From Xaviernesmea oryzae (GTDB lineage Bacteria > Pseudomonadota > Alphaproteobacteria > Rhizobiales > Rhizobiaceae), in contig NZ_FXAF01000006.1 of assembly GCF_900177415.1 (NCBI RefSeq), forward strand, positions 1,946,001-2,010,000: a stretch of DNA of 64,000 nt, written 5' to 3'. The position numbers and the translations under genes were made by a program. The notes below the pieces were generated by a model. The model was not told the DNA's origin. It was given only the letters and a program-made list of their open reading frames with translations, and ran no database searches. This document shows, one piece after another, positions 16,859-26,859 of this stretch. Position 1 is the stretch's first letter, and every line of letters starts with the position of its first letter.

Positions 16859-17843
16859 CCGTGGCCTGGAGCCATGCGATGATCCGCTCGGCGAGCGGGC
16901 CGGTCGTGGCCGGCGAGATGATGTCGCCGGCGATGACGTGGTTGGCGGGGTCGCCGGTTTTGCCGACATCGACAAGCCGGTGCGGTCCGCCCCAGCGGCC
17001 GGCGATCGCGCGCACCCTGTCCGGCCGCACCACCTGGTCCAGCGAGGAATAGAGGAAGAGGGCGGGCGTGCCGATCCGCTCGACGGGGCTGCCGACGGAG
17101 AGTTTCACGAGGGCCGCCATCGGCAGCAGCGCTTTCGTCGGATATTCGGTCGTCCAGGCCGCCGCGTGCCTGTCGCTATACGGCTTGAAGCTGCGGGTGG
17201 GGCCGATGAGCAGGCGGGAAAGCTGCGGCGCAACGGGTGTCGTCAGCAGGAAGGCGCCGAAACTGCTGAGCCCGTAATTGGGCGACAGGAACACGGCGGC
17301 GGCGACGCGGGGACCGATCGCCGGATCGGCGAGCGCCAGCGTCGCAAGCGAAGCGCCGGTCGAGGTGCCCATGACGATCACTTTCTCGCCGAGCGCCTCG
17401 CCGATCGAAAGCGCCTCGGAGAAATCTCCGAGCCAGTCTTCGAGCGTTGCTTCCCCCATGGCGTCGGCGGTGCGGCCGTGGCCGGCGAGACGGGTAAAAT
17501 AGAGATTGGCGCCGAGCGCGGCCGCGACGCGGTCGGGCAGGGGGCGAACTTCCTCCGCCGATGCCGAGAAGCCGTGGATATAGACGACCGAAAGCGGCGT
17601 CCTCGCCTTCGTCGCCGGGTTGGCCCAGACCACGCGTTTGGCGGCGCCCGGCCGGATGTCGGAAAAACGCCTTTCGCCGGCGGCGAGATAGGCGTCGATA
17701 TCGTCGCCGGGGCGGATCTTGTCGAAGGCGGGAAAACCTTCAGCGGGCAGCCGCGGTCCGGCCATCAGCATCGCTCCGAGGGCGGCAGCCAGGACCGCGC
17801 AGATAGTGGCGACCGTACGCCATGACAGGAATCTCCTCCGCAT
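16851..17843 (-). CDS. Membrane-anchored or exported alpha/beta hydrolase
   Basis: A 330-residue protein with an N-terminal hydrophobic segment (residues about 10-30, ICAVLAAALGAMLMAG) that is either a signal peptide or an anchor. The hydrolase fold follows: VVYIHGFSASAEEV (oxyanion region), GTSTGASLA near 165 (nucleophile serine), LYSSLDQVVRPD near 268 (acid) and PANHVIAG near 305 (histidine). It resembles carboxylesterase/monoacylglycerol-lipase-like proteins. The substrate is unknown. The next gene upstream, a phosphodiesterase, is on the same strand 54 bases away. Confidence 0.82.
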   Translation of the reverse strand: MRRRFLSWRTVATICAVLAAALGAMLMAGPRLPAEGFPAFDKIRPGDDIDAYLAAGERRFSDIRPGAAKRVVWANPATKARTPLSVVYIHGFSASAEEVRPLPDRVAAALGANLYFTRLAGHGRTADAMGEATLEDWLGDFSEALSIGEALGEKVIVMGTSTGASLATLALADPAIGPRVAAAVFLSPNYGLSSFGAFLLTTPVAPQLSRLLIGPTRSFKPYSDRHAAAWTTEYPTKALLPMAALVKLSVGSPVERIGTPALFLYSSLDQVVRPDRVRAIAGRWGGPHRLVDVGKTGDPANHVIAGDIISPATTGPLAERIIAWLQATVR

Positions 17844-17897
17844 TCGGCGCTCCTCCGAATAGGGGGATGATAGGCACGCTTCGTGACGGCGGAAAGT

Positions 17898-18917
17898 CTA
17901 TTTCCCGCAGATCGCGGGCCTGGAAGGAAGGGCGCAGAAACTGCGGCGGTCGACCTCGATGCGCGTCTTTTCGATGACGTTCGTCCAGACGAGGCCGGGA
18001 AAGCCGTCCGGCACGCTGTCCCAGTCGTCTTCCTCGTCGATGCCGGAGCTTCCCGCGTCGCCCGCCTCGAAAGGCCCGAGCAGCACCACATCCGACCCGG
18101 CGGCCTGCATGCGGTTGTAGAACCGCTCCGGCCAGCCCCAGAGGAGAAAAGCGAAATTGACGGGAACCGGCACCAGCGCGTTGCGGCAGGTTTCCGGCAC
18201 ATAGCCGCTCCAGCCGAGCGCCAGGTAGTTGACGAGACAGGATTTCGCCGTGTGGTTGGAATAGCCGGGCAGGCCTGCGACGAGTGCGGTGGCTCTTTCG
18301 GTGGGTTCGTTGCCGCCAAAGACGCCAAAAGTCGCTTCGCGCGAGGCCGGCCGGGTATTGAGAAGGGCTGCGAGCGCTTCGCCTTCCTCCGCGCGGCGGC
18401 TCTTGAAATTGATGAGGAAGCGGCCCTGCGGCAGGGCTGCGAAGACCTCCGGCAGAGTAGGCATCAGGCCGACCCCTTTGCCGCGGAAGGGGAAGGTTCT
18501 TCCGTCGTCGGCCGTATAGCCGTAGCCGATGTCGAGCGTCTTCAGGACACTCATCGGCGTCTGTTCGGTGACGCCTTTGCCATCGGTGCGGCAGTCGAGC
18601 GTCCAGTCGTGGAAGACCGCGAATTGCTTGTCCGGCGTCAGATGCACGTCGAGCTCCACGACATCGGCGCCGTGATCGAACGCGGCCTTCATGCCGTCGA
18701 TGGTGTTTTCGAGGAAGGGATGCGTCGGCGGCAGCATCAGGCTCGCGGTGCAGGTGTCGCTCCCGATATCGGTCGCATCGAAAAGCTGATGCTGGCCGCG
18801 ATGGGCGATGATCCGGAGCGGCTTGTCCTCCGGAAAACGGGAAAACAGCGAGGTATTGCCGATCCAGAGCGCTGCAGCGACCGCAACCGGCACGGCGATG
18901 ACGACTTTCCACTTCAT
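17898..18917 (-). CDS. Glycerophosphodiester phosphodiesterase family protein
   Basis: A 339-residue exported GDPD. The N-terminus is a signal/anchor helix (VVIAVPVAVAAALWIG). The metal and active site motifs are IIAHRGQHQ near 36, ENTIDGMKAAFDHGADVVELDV near 70-90 (quoted in part) and FHDWTLDCRT near 103, the standard HR, E-x-D and HD set. It hydrolyses glycerophosphodiesters to sn-glycerol 3-phosphate, or a related lipid head group. It probably acts in the periplasm. The adjacent hydrolase may act on a related lipid substrate; that link is inference. Confidence 0.88.
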   Translation of the reverse strand: MKWKVVIAVPVAVAAALWIGNTSLFSRFPEDKPLRIIAHRGQHQLFDATDIGSDTCTASLMLPPTHPFLENTIDGMKAAFDHGADVVELDVHLTPDKQFAVFHDWTLDCRTDGKGVTEQTPMSVLKTLDIGYGYTADDGRTFPFRGKGVGLMPTLPEVFAALPQGRFLINFKSRRAEEGEALAALLNTRPASREATFGVFGGNEPTERATALVAGLPGYSNHTAKSCLVNYLALGWSGYVPETCRNALVPVPVNFAFLLWGWPERFYNRMQAAGSDVVLLGPFEAGDAGSSGIDEEDDWDSVPDGFPGLVWTNVIEKTRIEVDRRSFCALPSRPAICGK

Positions 18918-19030
18918 GTGAGGCGACAGGCTCCGAATCGATCGACAGGCGGGATATTTGGTCGGGGTCGATTGCGACTTTTCCGAGATGCCTGCTTCCG
19001 GCTCGCCGAGGAATATGCTAGGCAGCCGCC

Positions 19031-19354
19031 ATGGCTTCGTTTCTGTCCAATATTCTCTCGATCTTTTCCGGCGGCGGCAAATCCGCCGAGCCCTCCGGCA
19101 CGGCCGCCGAGCCGGTGGAGCACGGCGGCTGCCTCATCCATGCGACGCCGATCCGCGAAGGATCGCAGTTCCGGCTGGCCGGCCGCATCGAGAAGGACGT
19201 GAACGGCGAGGTGCTGGAGCGCACGTTCGTCCGCGCCGACGTCTTCACCTCGATGGACGACGCGGTCGAATACACGGTCAAGAAGGCGCAGCAGATCATC
19301 GACCAGAACGGCCCGTCCCTGTTTGCCGACGGAGCAAAGTCGCGTTCGGCATAA
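19031..19354 (+). CDS. HlyU-family regulator-like small protein
   Basis: A 107-residue protein. The family core is EHGGCLIHATPIREGSQFRLAGRIEK followed by TFVRADVFTSMDDAVEYTVKKAQQIIDQ (both quoted in part); this matches the HlyU domain common in rhizobia. The name comes from the Vibrio regulator, but this alphaproteobacterial family has no visible helix-turn-helix and its real function is not established. It is monocistronic and divergent from the phosphodiesterase gene. Confidence is high for the family and low for any regulatory role. Confidence 0.82.
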   Translation: MASFLSNILSIFSGGGKSAEPSGTAAEPVEHGGCLIHATPIREGSQFRLAGRIEKDVNGEVLERTFVRADVFTSMDDAVEYTVKKAQQIIDQNGPSLFADGAKSRSA

Positions 19355-19617
19355 CCGCCGGTCTGCGCGCAATCTGCGACAATCACTCAAAATCAGATCG
19401 AAGGCGGCGCGGGCATCTCTTCGGATGCCGCGCAGTGTCGTGACGCGCCGGGGAAGTTGACGAAGGTCAAGGAATTGCCGGCCTTTCGAGGCCCGAAACA
19501 GTCCGGCCGTTAATCGCATGGTCATGGATAACGCAGATAATCCCGCCGCAGGGGAGGAATGTCAAAACGACGGCGTTACAGCGATATAGCCCCCGAAGAG
19601 GCTGAAGGCAGACCGAA

Positions 19618-20904
19618 ATGCAGGTGTTCAATCTCGCCCTCTTCCTGTGTGAGGCGGTCATCTACTTCACGGTCATGACGGTTTTCCTGCATTTTCGCCG
19701 TCAGCTCGGCCTCGGCGTCTTCCTGGCCGCCCTCGGCGTCATGCACTTCATGGAGACTTACCTTGCGGCGGTCTTCTACATCGAGCTTCCCTTCGGCACC
19801 GTCTCTCCCGGTTCATCGGTCTTCTTCGCCGGCAAGCTGATGATGATCCTTCTCCTCTATCTGAAGGAGGATGCGGCGATCGTCCGCCAGCCGATCTACG
19901 GGCTTTTCCTCGGCAATCTCGTCACGGTCGGCGTTGCCCAGCTTCTGCAGCTTCACAATGTCGTGGCGCTGCCGGCCGGCCGCGCCGCGGACATGGGTTT
20001 CCTGAACGAGATGGGCTGGCTGATGGTCTGGGGCACGGCGCTTCTCTACCTCGACGCGATCGGCATCATCCTGCTCTACGAGCGGCTCGGGCGTCTCCTG
20101 CGTCGTCATGTGGTCCTCCGGTTCGCGCTGAGCGGCGCCGCGTTGCTGACATTCGACCAGATCGGTTTCTATGCGGCCCTGGCCGTTCTCTTCGACGCGC
20201 CGTTTTCGGTTTTCCTGGGCGGCTGGCTGGCCAAGCTGCTGGCGGTCGCGGTCTATGCGCTTCTCTTCGCGGCCTATCTCAAGATCGAGCAGATTCCGCG
20301 GCTCGCGAGATCGCCCGGCGAGATCACCGACATCTTCAACCGCCTGACGTTCCGGGAGCGATACCAGGCGCTTCTGGCGAGAAGCGGCGTCGACGGGCTG
20401 ACCGGCGTCCTCGACCGCAGCCGTCTGGAGGCGGATGCGCCGAAGCTGATCCGCGATTGTCTCGATCGGGGACGGGAGCTGAGCGTCGTGATGATCGACG
20501 CGGACCATTTCAAGGAGGTCAACGACCTCTTCGGGCACCTGAAGGGCGACGAGGTTTTGAAGGAGATGGCGGCCCGCCTGCAGGCGGACTTGCGCGCCGG
20601 CGATCATCTCTTCCGTTTCGGGGGCGAGGAATTCGTTCTGCTCCTGCCCGATACCGGCCATGAGCGCGCCCTGACGCTTGCAGAGCGGCTGCGGGCGGAA
20701 ATCTGCCGATCGGTCATGCGGCCGGACGGACAGCGGGTGACCGTCTCAATCGGGGTCGCCTCCGCCCCGGAAGACGGCCATGCTCTCGACGCGCTTCTCG
20801 GATGCGCCGACGAACGTCTCTACGGCGCGAAGAAAAACGGCCGGGACGGGGTCCACGGCCGTTTCGGCAGGCTCGTTTCGTCAGGGGCAGGGACGGGAAG
20901 CTGA
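19618..20904 (+). CDS. Membrane diguanylate cyclase (GGDEF domain)
   Basis: A 428-residue protein. Residues 1-230 contain about six to seven hydrophobic helices without a recognised sensor domain. A GGDEF domain follows (about 255-415). The active loop is FRFGGEEFVLLLP near 335, a valid GGEEF signature, with SVVMIDADHFKEVND before it and VSIGVA after it. It should make c-di-GMP from two GTP molecules. An RxxD inhibitory site (RLQAD, RAGD nearby) is only partly arguable. A PilZ protein 5 kb away is a possible c-di-GMP receptor, but the two are not linked in an operon. Confidence 0.9.
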   Translation: MQVFNLALFLCEAVIYFTVMTVFLHFRRQLGLGVFLAALGVMHFMETYLAAVFYIELPFGTVSPGSSVFFAGKLMMILLLYLKEDAAIVRQPIYGLFLGNLVTVGVAQLLQLHNVVALPAGRAADMGFLNEMGWLMVWGTALLYLDAIGIILLYERLGRLLRRHVVLRFALSGAALLTFDQIGFYAALAVLFDAPFSVFLGGWLAKLLAVAVYALLFAAYLKIEQIPRLARSPGEITDIFNRLTFRERYQALLARSGVDGLTGVLDRSRLEADAPKLIRDCLDRGRELSVVMIDADHFKEVNDLFGHLKGDEVLKEMAARLQADLRAGDHLFRFGGEEFVLLLPDTGHERALTLAERLRAEICRSVMRPDGQRVTVSIGVASAPEDGHALDALLGCADERLYGAKKNGRDGVHGRFGRLVSSGAGTGS

Positions 20905-20923
20905 GGGCCCGTGATGACAGGCC

Positions 20924-21541
20924 CTAGGCGACGAGAGCGAGCTGCTGCGTCCGCTGCTGGGCGTTGGCGATCGCCTTTTCAGCGGCATCCGGGCCGAAGG
21001 CCAGGCCTTCGACGTAGATGACTTCCACATCCGTCATGCCCATGAAGCCGAGCACGGTGGTGAGATAGGGAACGGCATGGTTCATGCCGGTTGCCGGGCC
21101 TTGCGAATAGACGCCGCCCGAGGCAAGCACGACATAGACCTTCTTGCCGGTGGCAAGGCCGATCGGGCCGTTCTCGGTGTAGCGGAACGTCTGGCCGGCG
21201 CGGGCGACGTTGTCGATCCAGCTCTTCAGCGTCGAATAGATGTTGAAGTTGATGAGGCCGGTGGCGATGACGACGGTATCCGCAGCCATGAGCTCGGCGA
21301 CCAGCTTGTCGGAATAATCGGCCGCGGCGGCTTCTGCCGGGGTCCGGTCGGCCGGAGCCTTGCGGATGGCCGCCGTCGTGACGCTGTCGAGATGCGGGAC
21401 CGGATTGGCGCCGAGGTCGCGATGGACGACGGACGTGCCGTTGGTCCGGGCGCTCAGCGCATTGGCGAGGTCTTGAGCCACCTTGCTGGACAGCGATTCG
21501 TCACCGCGCGGGCTCGACGTGACAAGAAGAATGGAGGACAT
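20924..21541 (-). CDS. azoR: FMN-dependent NADH-azoreductase
   Basis: A 205-residue flavodoxin-fold reductase. The N-terminus SSILLVTSSPRGDESLS is the FMN phosphate site. APMYNF-type and FRYTENGPIGLATGKKVYVVLASGG motifs (quoted in part) match the AzoR/acyl carrier protein phosphodiesterase family. It reduces quinones and azo compounds with NADH. I chose the ATG at 21541, which has AAGGAAG upstream; a longer frame from 21625 adds residues outside the family. It is divergent from a LysR regulator, which likely controls it. Confidence 0.92.
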   Translation of the reverse strand: MSSILLVTSSPRGDESLSSKVAQDLANALSARTNGTSVVHRDLGANPVPHLDSVTTAAIRKAPADRTPAEAAAADYSDKLVAELMAADTVVIATGLINFNIYSTLKSWIDNVARAGQTFRYTENGPIGLATGKKVYVVLASGGVYSQGPATGMNHAVPYLTTVLGFMGMTDVEVIYVEGLAFGPDAAEKAIANAQQRTQQLALVA

Positions 21542-21623
21542 GCGTTTCTTCCTTCTGGAGATTTGAATTTCGGAACGAGGGGAGGTCTCGTTGCTTCGGG
21601 CTGGAAGATAGGCATGGACTGCC

Positions 21624-21661
21624 ATCGATTAAACTGAGATAATATCGAAGCCACCTATCGA
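21624..21661. promoter_or_regulatory. LysR-type operator candidates between azoR and lysR
   Basis: Three ATCGA-type half-sites lie at 21624-21630, 21643-21648 and 21656-21661 in the A/T-rich gap between the divergent genes. The first two form an interrupted inverted repeat. This fits a recognition site and an adjacent activation site for the LysR protein encoded here. Confidence 0.45.
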
Positions 21662-21669
21662 TAATTTGG

Positions 21670-22647
21670 ATGAAGACCATGGATGCCAATCCGACCCTGG
21701 ATCAATTGCAAGTGTTTCTGGCGGTTGCCGAGACCGGGAGCTTTTCGGCGGCGGCGCGGGCGTTGAACCGGGCGCAGTCGGTGGTGAGCTATACGATCTC
21801 CAATCTGGAGGCCCAGCTTGAAGTGCCGCTGTTCGAGCGCAATGGCGCGCGCCAGCCGAAACTGACGGACGCCGGCAATGCGATGCTCACCGATGCGCGG
21901 CGCATCGTCGCCGACCTGCAGGTGATGCGCGCCCGGGCGAAAAGCATCAAGCAGGGACTGGAGGCGGAGCTTTCGCTGGCGATCAGCGTCATGGTGCCGT
22001 CGGAGAGCGTCGTCGCCGCGCTGCGCGGCTTCCGCGAAAGGTTTCCGACCGTTGCGCTCAACCTGAATGTCGGCGAGCTCGGCATGGTGATGGATACGGT
22101 GGTCAGCGGAAAGGCGGACATAGGGATCGGCGGCGCAATCCTGAAACAGGACGATACCGTCATCGCCGAAAAGATCGGCTACTCCTTCATGCTGCCGGTT
22201 GCCGCCGCCGATCATCCTCTCGGACGGATCGGTCGGCCCCTGACGCTCGCGGACGTGCGCGAGGAAGTGCAGCTCGTCGTGACGGATGCTTCCGGCTTGA
22301 CCAAGGGGCGCGATTTCAACGTGCTTTCCTACAAGACCTGGCGCGTGAGCGACATCGCCACCAAGCATCAGCTCATCAGGGGCGGCCTCGGCTGGGGCGG
22401 CCTGCCGGCAGCGCTGGTCAGGAAGGACATCATGAAGGGCAGGCTGGTCGCGTTGAAGCTCGATGCCTACGAGCAGGGCGAATATCCGATCTATGCCCTG
22501 AGAAGGGCTTCCAACCCGCCCGGACCGGCGGCGAGCTGGCTGGTCGACACGTTCCGCAAGCGGCTTTCCGCCTGCCCCAGTCATGCGGATTTCACCGCGA
22601 TGCTGGAGCTCGAAGCAGGGAAGGGCCTCCCGGCCGCAGCCGAATAG
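21670..22647 (+). CDS. LysR-family transcriptional regulator
   Basis: A 325-residue regulator. The N-terminal winged helix covers residues 8-65 (LDQLQVFLAVAETGSFSAAARAL, quoted in part, then SVVSYTISNLEAQL and LFERNG). The C-terminal periplasmic-binding-like effector domain includes VSGKADIGIGGA. It is divergent from azoR, the classic arrangement for a LysR regulator and its target, and probably responds to quinone or electrophile stress. The ATG at 21679 (spacing from GGATG) is an equally good start. Confidence 0.9.
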   Translation: MKTMDANPTLDQLQVFLAVAETGSFSAAARALNRAQSVVSYTISNLEAQLEVPLFERNGARQPKLTDAGNAMLTDARRIVADLQVMRARAKSIKQGLEAELSLAISVMVPSESVVAALRGFRERFPTVALNLNVGELGMVMDTVVSGKADIGIGGAILKQDDTVIAEKIGYSFMLPVAAADHPLGRIGRPLTLADVREEVQLVVTDASGLTKGRDFNVLSYKTWRVSDIATKHQLIRGGLGWGGLPAALVRKDIMKGRLVALKLDAYEQGEYPIYALRRASNPPGPAASWLVDTFRKRLSACPSHADFTAMLELEAGKGLPAAAE

Positions 22648-22665
22648 GAGTGTTCCGGGGCGGAG

Positions 22666-22693
22666 TTGACGGCGTTTCGTCCTCTGCTATAAG
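22666..22693 (+). promoter_or_regulatory. Sigma70-type promoter of the DUF2087 transcript
   Basis: TTGACG (22666-22671), a 16-base spacer and TATAAG (22688-22693) make a near-consensus housekeeping promoter. Transcription should start near 22700, giving a leader of about 150 bases before the DUF2087 start. Confidence 0.65.
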
Positions 22694-22699
22694 GGCGCC

Positions 22700-22764
22700 A
22701 CGGTCTGCAGTTCACCGAGGCGTCGCCGTCCCGAAAGGGAAGCTAAACCTGCTTTAAAAGAAAG
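22700..22764 (+). ncRNA. Unidentified structured leader RNA candidate
   Basis: The leader just downstream of the promoter has CGGT...ACCG closing a small hairpin (22701-22717) with CTGCAG in its loop. Next come a GGCGTCGCC repeat, a GNRA hairpin CCCGAAAGGG (22730-22739) and then GCTAAACCTGC. The loop GCAG can pair with the downstream CTGC and would form an H-type pseudoknot directly before AAAAGAAAG-ATG. I do not recognise a named riboswitch class. The call is based only on pairing potential. Confidence 0.3.
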
Positions 22765-22850
22765 ATGATCAGCACTTATCCCGTGCCGAAGTCGAAAAGC
22801 CGGCGACCAGCGACACCTTTTCCGGGCAACGGCACGTTCGAGGATAAGAC

Positions 22851-23411
22851 ATGCCGAGATCCATCTTTCCGATGGCGATCGCCGACCTTTCGGCCTTTGC
22901 CAAATCCATGCGCGGCGAGATCGACAGGCTCGATCACAAGCCGAGCCATGTGGAAGTTCTCAACCTCATCACCCGCGCTGCGGGCTTCCGCAACTACCAG
23001 CATTTCCGTGCCGTCTCGCAGACCGCCGAGGTCATCGAGAACTGGAACGTCGCCGCCGAGCCGGAACCGATGCCGGACGAGGCGAGGGTTCTGAGGACGC
23101 TGCGCGTCTTCAACCGGGAAGGCCTGCTCGTGCGCTGGCCGACCAAGCGGTCGCAGCAGGAGCTTTGCCTCTGGTTCCTGTGGTCGAAGCTGCCGCGGGG
23201 CCGCACCTTCACCGAGCGCGAGATCGGCGAATTCCTGAACACGCTGCATCTCTTCGGCGATGCGGCGCTGCTGCGCCGCGATCTCTTCGATCTCGGCCTC
23301 GTGACGCGCAAGCGCGACGGCAGCGATTACCGCCGCATCGAGAAGAAGCCGCCGCCGGAGCTGAAGCTGCTGTTGCAGCGGATCGCCGGATTGAAGCAAA
23401 AGGCCGCCTGA
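22851..23411 (+). CDS. DUF2087 domain protein with Glyoxalase-related N-terminal domain
   Basis: A 186-residue protein. Residues about 5-60 (FAKSMRGEIDRLDHKPSH, then NLITRAAGFRNYQHFRA) resemble the Glyoxalase-related small domain. Residues about 80-180 are DUF2087: EGLLVRWPTKRSQQELCLWFLW, quoted in part, then FTEREIGEFLNTL, LRRDLFDLGLV and the terminal R-RIE. DUF2087 looks like a winged helix and is often found in predicted transcriptional regulators; no function is proven. The ATG follows GAGGATAAG. An upstream ATG at 22765 with AAAGAAAG opens a different frame that runs across this start. Confidence 0.82.
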   Translation: MPRSIFPMAIADLSAFAKSMRGEIDRLDHKPSHVEVLNLITRAAGFRNYQHFRAVSQTAEVIENWNVAAEPEPMPDEARVLRTLRVFNREGLLVRWPTKRSQQELCLWFLWSKLPRGRTFTEREIGEFLNTLHLFGDAALLRRDLFDLGLVTRKRDGSDYRRIEKKPPPELKLLLQRIAGLKQKAA

Positions 23412-23454
23412 CGGCGGTCTTCAGACTGCTGACAAAGGTTAGAAAATCTCCGAT

Positions 23455-23531
23455 CGTCATGCTCGGGCCTGTCCCGAGCATCTGCAAACCATTGACGTTC
23501 ATAGATCCTCGGCACAAGGCCGAGGATGACG
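23455..23531. repeat. Nested palindromic intergenic element
   Basis: Two hairpins, GCTCGGG/CCCGAGC (23461-23479) and ATCCTCGGC/GCCGAGGAT (23505-23527), are enclosed by CGTCAT at 23455 and ATGACG at 23526. This paired-hairpin form is common between rhizobial genes and resembles a dispersed, probably mobile, repeat. It sits between the DUF2087 gene and the convergent cpdB. Confidence 0.65.
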
Positions 23532-23563
23532 CCGAGCAAGAAGCGAGGTTTGTCATCAAGCTG

Positions 23564-23585
23564 AAGGCCGCCTGGCGGCGGCCTT
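23564..23585. terminator. Hairpin at the end of cpdB
   Basis: AAGGCCGCC and GGCGGCCTT form a 9-base stem with a 4-base loop, 27 bases after the cpdB stop on the minus strand. No strong T-run follows in either direction. A near copy (AAGGCCGCCTGACGGCGGTCTT) overlaps the DUF2087 stop codon at about 23400-23421, so the palindromic element sits between two similar hairpins. Confidence 0.45.
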
Positions 23586-23611
23586 GGCTTCCTGTCCGGT
23601 GCAGGATGGGT

Positions 23612-25600
<1,989 letters not shown>

Positions 25601-25725
25601 GGATATCTCCCTCTGGTCTTTTTGCCGAGATCAGCTTAGCGCAATCGCACGCGCGTGCATCAGTAAAATGACAGGGGAATCTGCTTTGCGAAGGCTATTC
25701 GCCGAGGGTGCCGGCGACCGGAAGG

Positions 25726-26064
25726 TCACCTTGCGATCGTCGGCTTCACATCCTTGTGGAAGAAGCGGAAATAGGACGAAACCTGCGCCAGCGCATTGCT
25801 GTTCACGTTGAACTGGACGCCGAGCCTCCCGCTGCGGCGCCATTTGACGGTCCCTTCAAGGATGCCGAATTCCTTGCTCTCCACCTTCACGGGGCTGCCG
25901 TCGGCGGCATGAAAGGGCCCGTTCAGCTCCAGCGCCAGGCCGGTCGCGGAGAGGTCCACCACGCGGCCTTCCGTCGCCTGGTTGTAATACCTCACGGTGC
26001 CGAGGATACGCGTCTTCTTCCGTTCGGCGCTGCGGGCCTTTATCCGTCCATTGCTGTTGGTCAT
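25726..26064 (-). CDS. PilZ domain protein
   Basis: A 112-residue single-domain PilZ protein. The c-di-GMP signature is visible as RKKTR near residues 15-19 (RxxxR) and DLSATGLALEL near 38-48 (D/N-x-S-x-x-G). The domain ends with GVQFN. It should bind c-di-GMP and pass the signal to an unknown partner. It stands alone. The membrane diguanylate cyclase at 19.6-20.9 kb is one possible signal source. The start ATG has only a weak ribosome site. Confidence 0.85.
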   Translation of the reverse strand: MTNSNGRIKARSAERKKTRILGTVRYYNQATEGRVVDLSATGLALELNGPFHAADGSPVKVESKEFGILEGTVKWRRSGRLGVQFNVNSNALAQVSSYFRFFHKDVKPTIAR

Positions 26065-26268
26065 GCCATCGCTCCGGTCATTTCTCGAACCGGATGATAC
26101 ATGCCGCCCGTTGAAATCCGTTTAGGGTGATCCCTAAAAGTCGAGCGAATTCCGCCAGAGTCCAGCATTGGGACGGTCGATGATCGCGCGCAGCCAACCA
26201 AGCCCCGTCCCTTGACGGCCGATCCCGATCGATGTAAAGATACAGACCTGTCTCATCACAAGGCCTGT

Positions 26269-26859
26269 ATGTCTTCCGCTCCGTCTCCCGAACGCCCCGC
26301 AAAGCGGCGGCACATCGTCGAAACCGCTTACCGGCTGTTCAAGCGGGCGGGCTTTCATGCCACCGGAATCGATCGCATCATTGCCGAAGCGGACGTGGCG
26401 AAGATGACGATGTACCGGAATTTTCCCTCCAAGGAGCAGCTGATTGTCGAAGTGCTGGAATACCGGGCCCGACGCTTTGGAGACCAGCTCGACCGCCTGA
26501 CCGATGCGCCGGGATCGCCCGAGCAGAAAATCGATGCCATTTTCGATTGGTACCGCCGCTGGTTTCTGCGGCCGGATTTTCACGGCTGTCTGTTTGCGCA
26601 TGCGCTTGCCGAATATGCCGAGCCCGGCACGCCGATCTTTGAAGCCGCGGCAAGGCAGAAAGCAGATCTCCGGCGGCGCATGGCCGACATTCTCGCCGTC
26701 AAGGTTCCGGCTCGCGAGGCCGAAAGCCTGGCCGCCGTTATCCTGATGCTGATCGAAGGAGCCACCCTGATGGCAGAGATGGGGCAGGGGGAGGAGGCGA
26801 TAAGGAGCGCCGGAAAAGCCGCGGCCGTGCTCATCGCAGCAGAAGGTGACCGGCATTGA
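26269..26859 (+). CDS. TetR/AcrR-family transcriptional regulator
   Basis: A 196-residue regulator. The helix-turn-helix is in ETAYRLFKRAGFHATGIDRI and AKMTMYRNFPSKEQL (residues about 18-60). The C-terminal domain has the DWYRRWFLRPDFHGCLF region seen in several TetR proteins next to transporters. I chose the ATG giving MSSAPSPERPA; a longer frame to 26212 is less likely. Its stop overlaps the TTG start of the EamA transporter gene (TTGA), so the two are translationally coupled. The regulator probably controls this transporter. Confidence 0.85.
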   Translation: MSSAPSPERPAKRRHIVETAYRLFKRAGFHATGIDRIIAEADVAKMTMYRNFPSKEQLIVEVLEYRARRFGDQLDRLTDAPGSPEQKIDAIFDWYRRWFLRPDFHGCLFAHALAEYAEPGTPIFEAAARQKADLRRRMADILAVKVPAREAESLAAVILMLIEGATLMAEMGQGEEAIRSAGKAAAVLIAAEGDRH

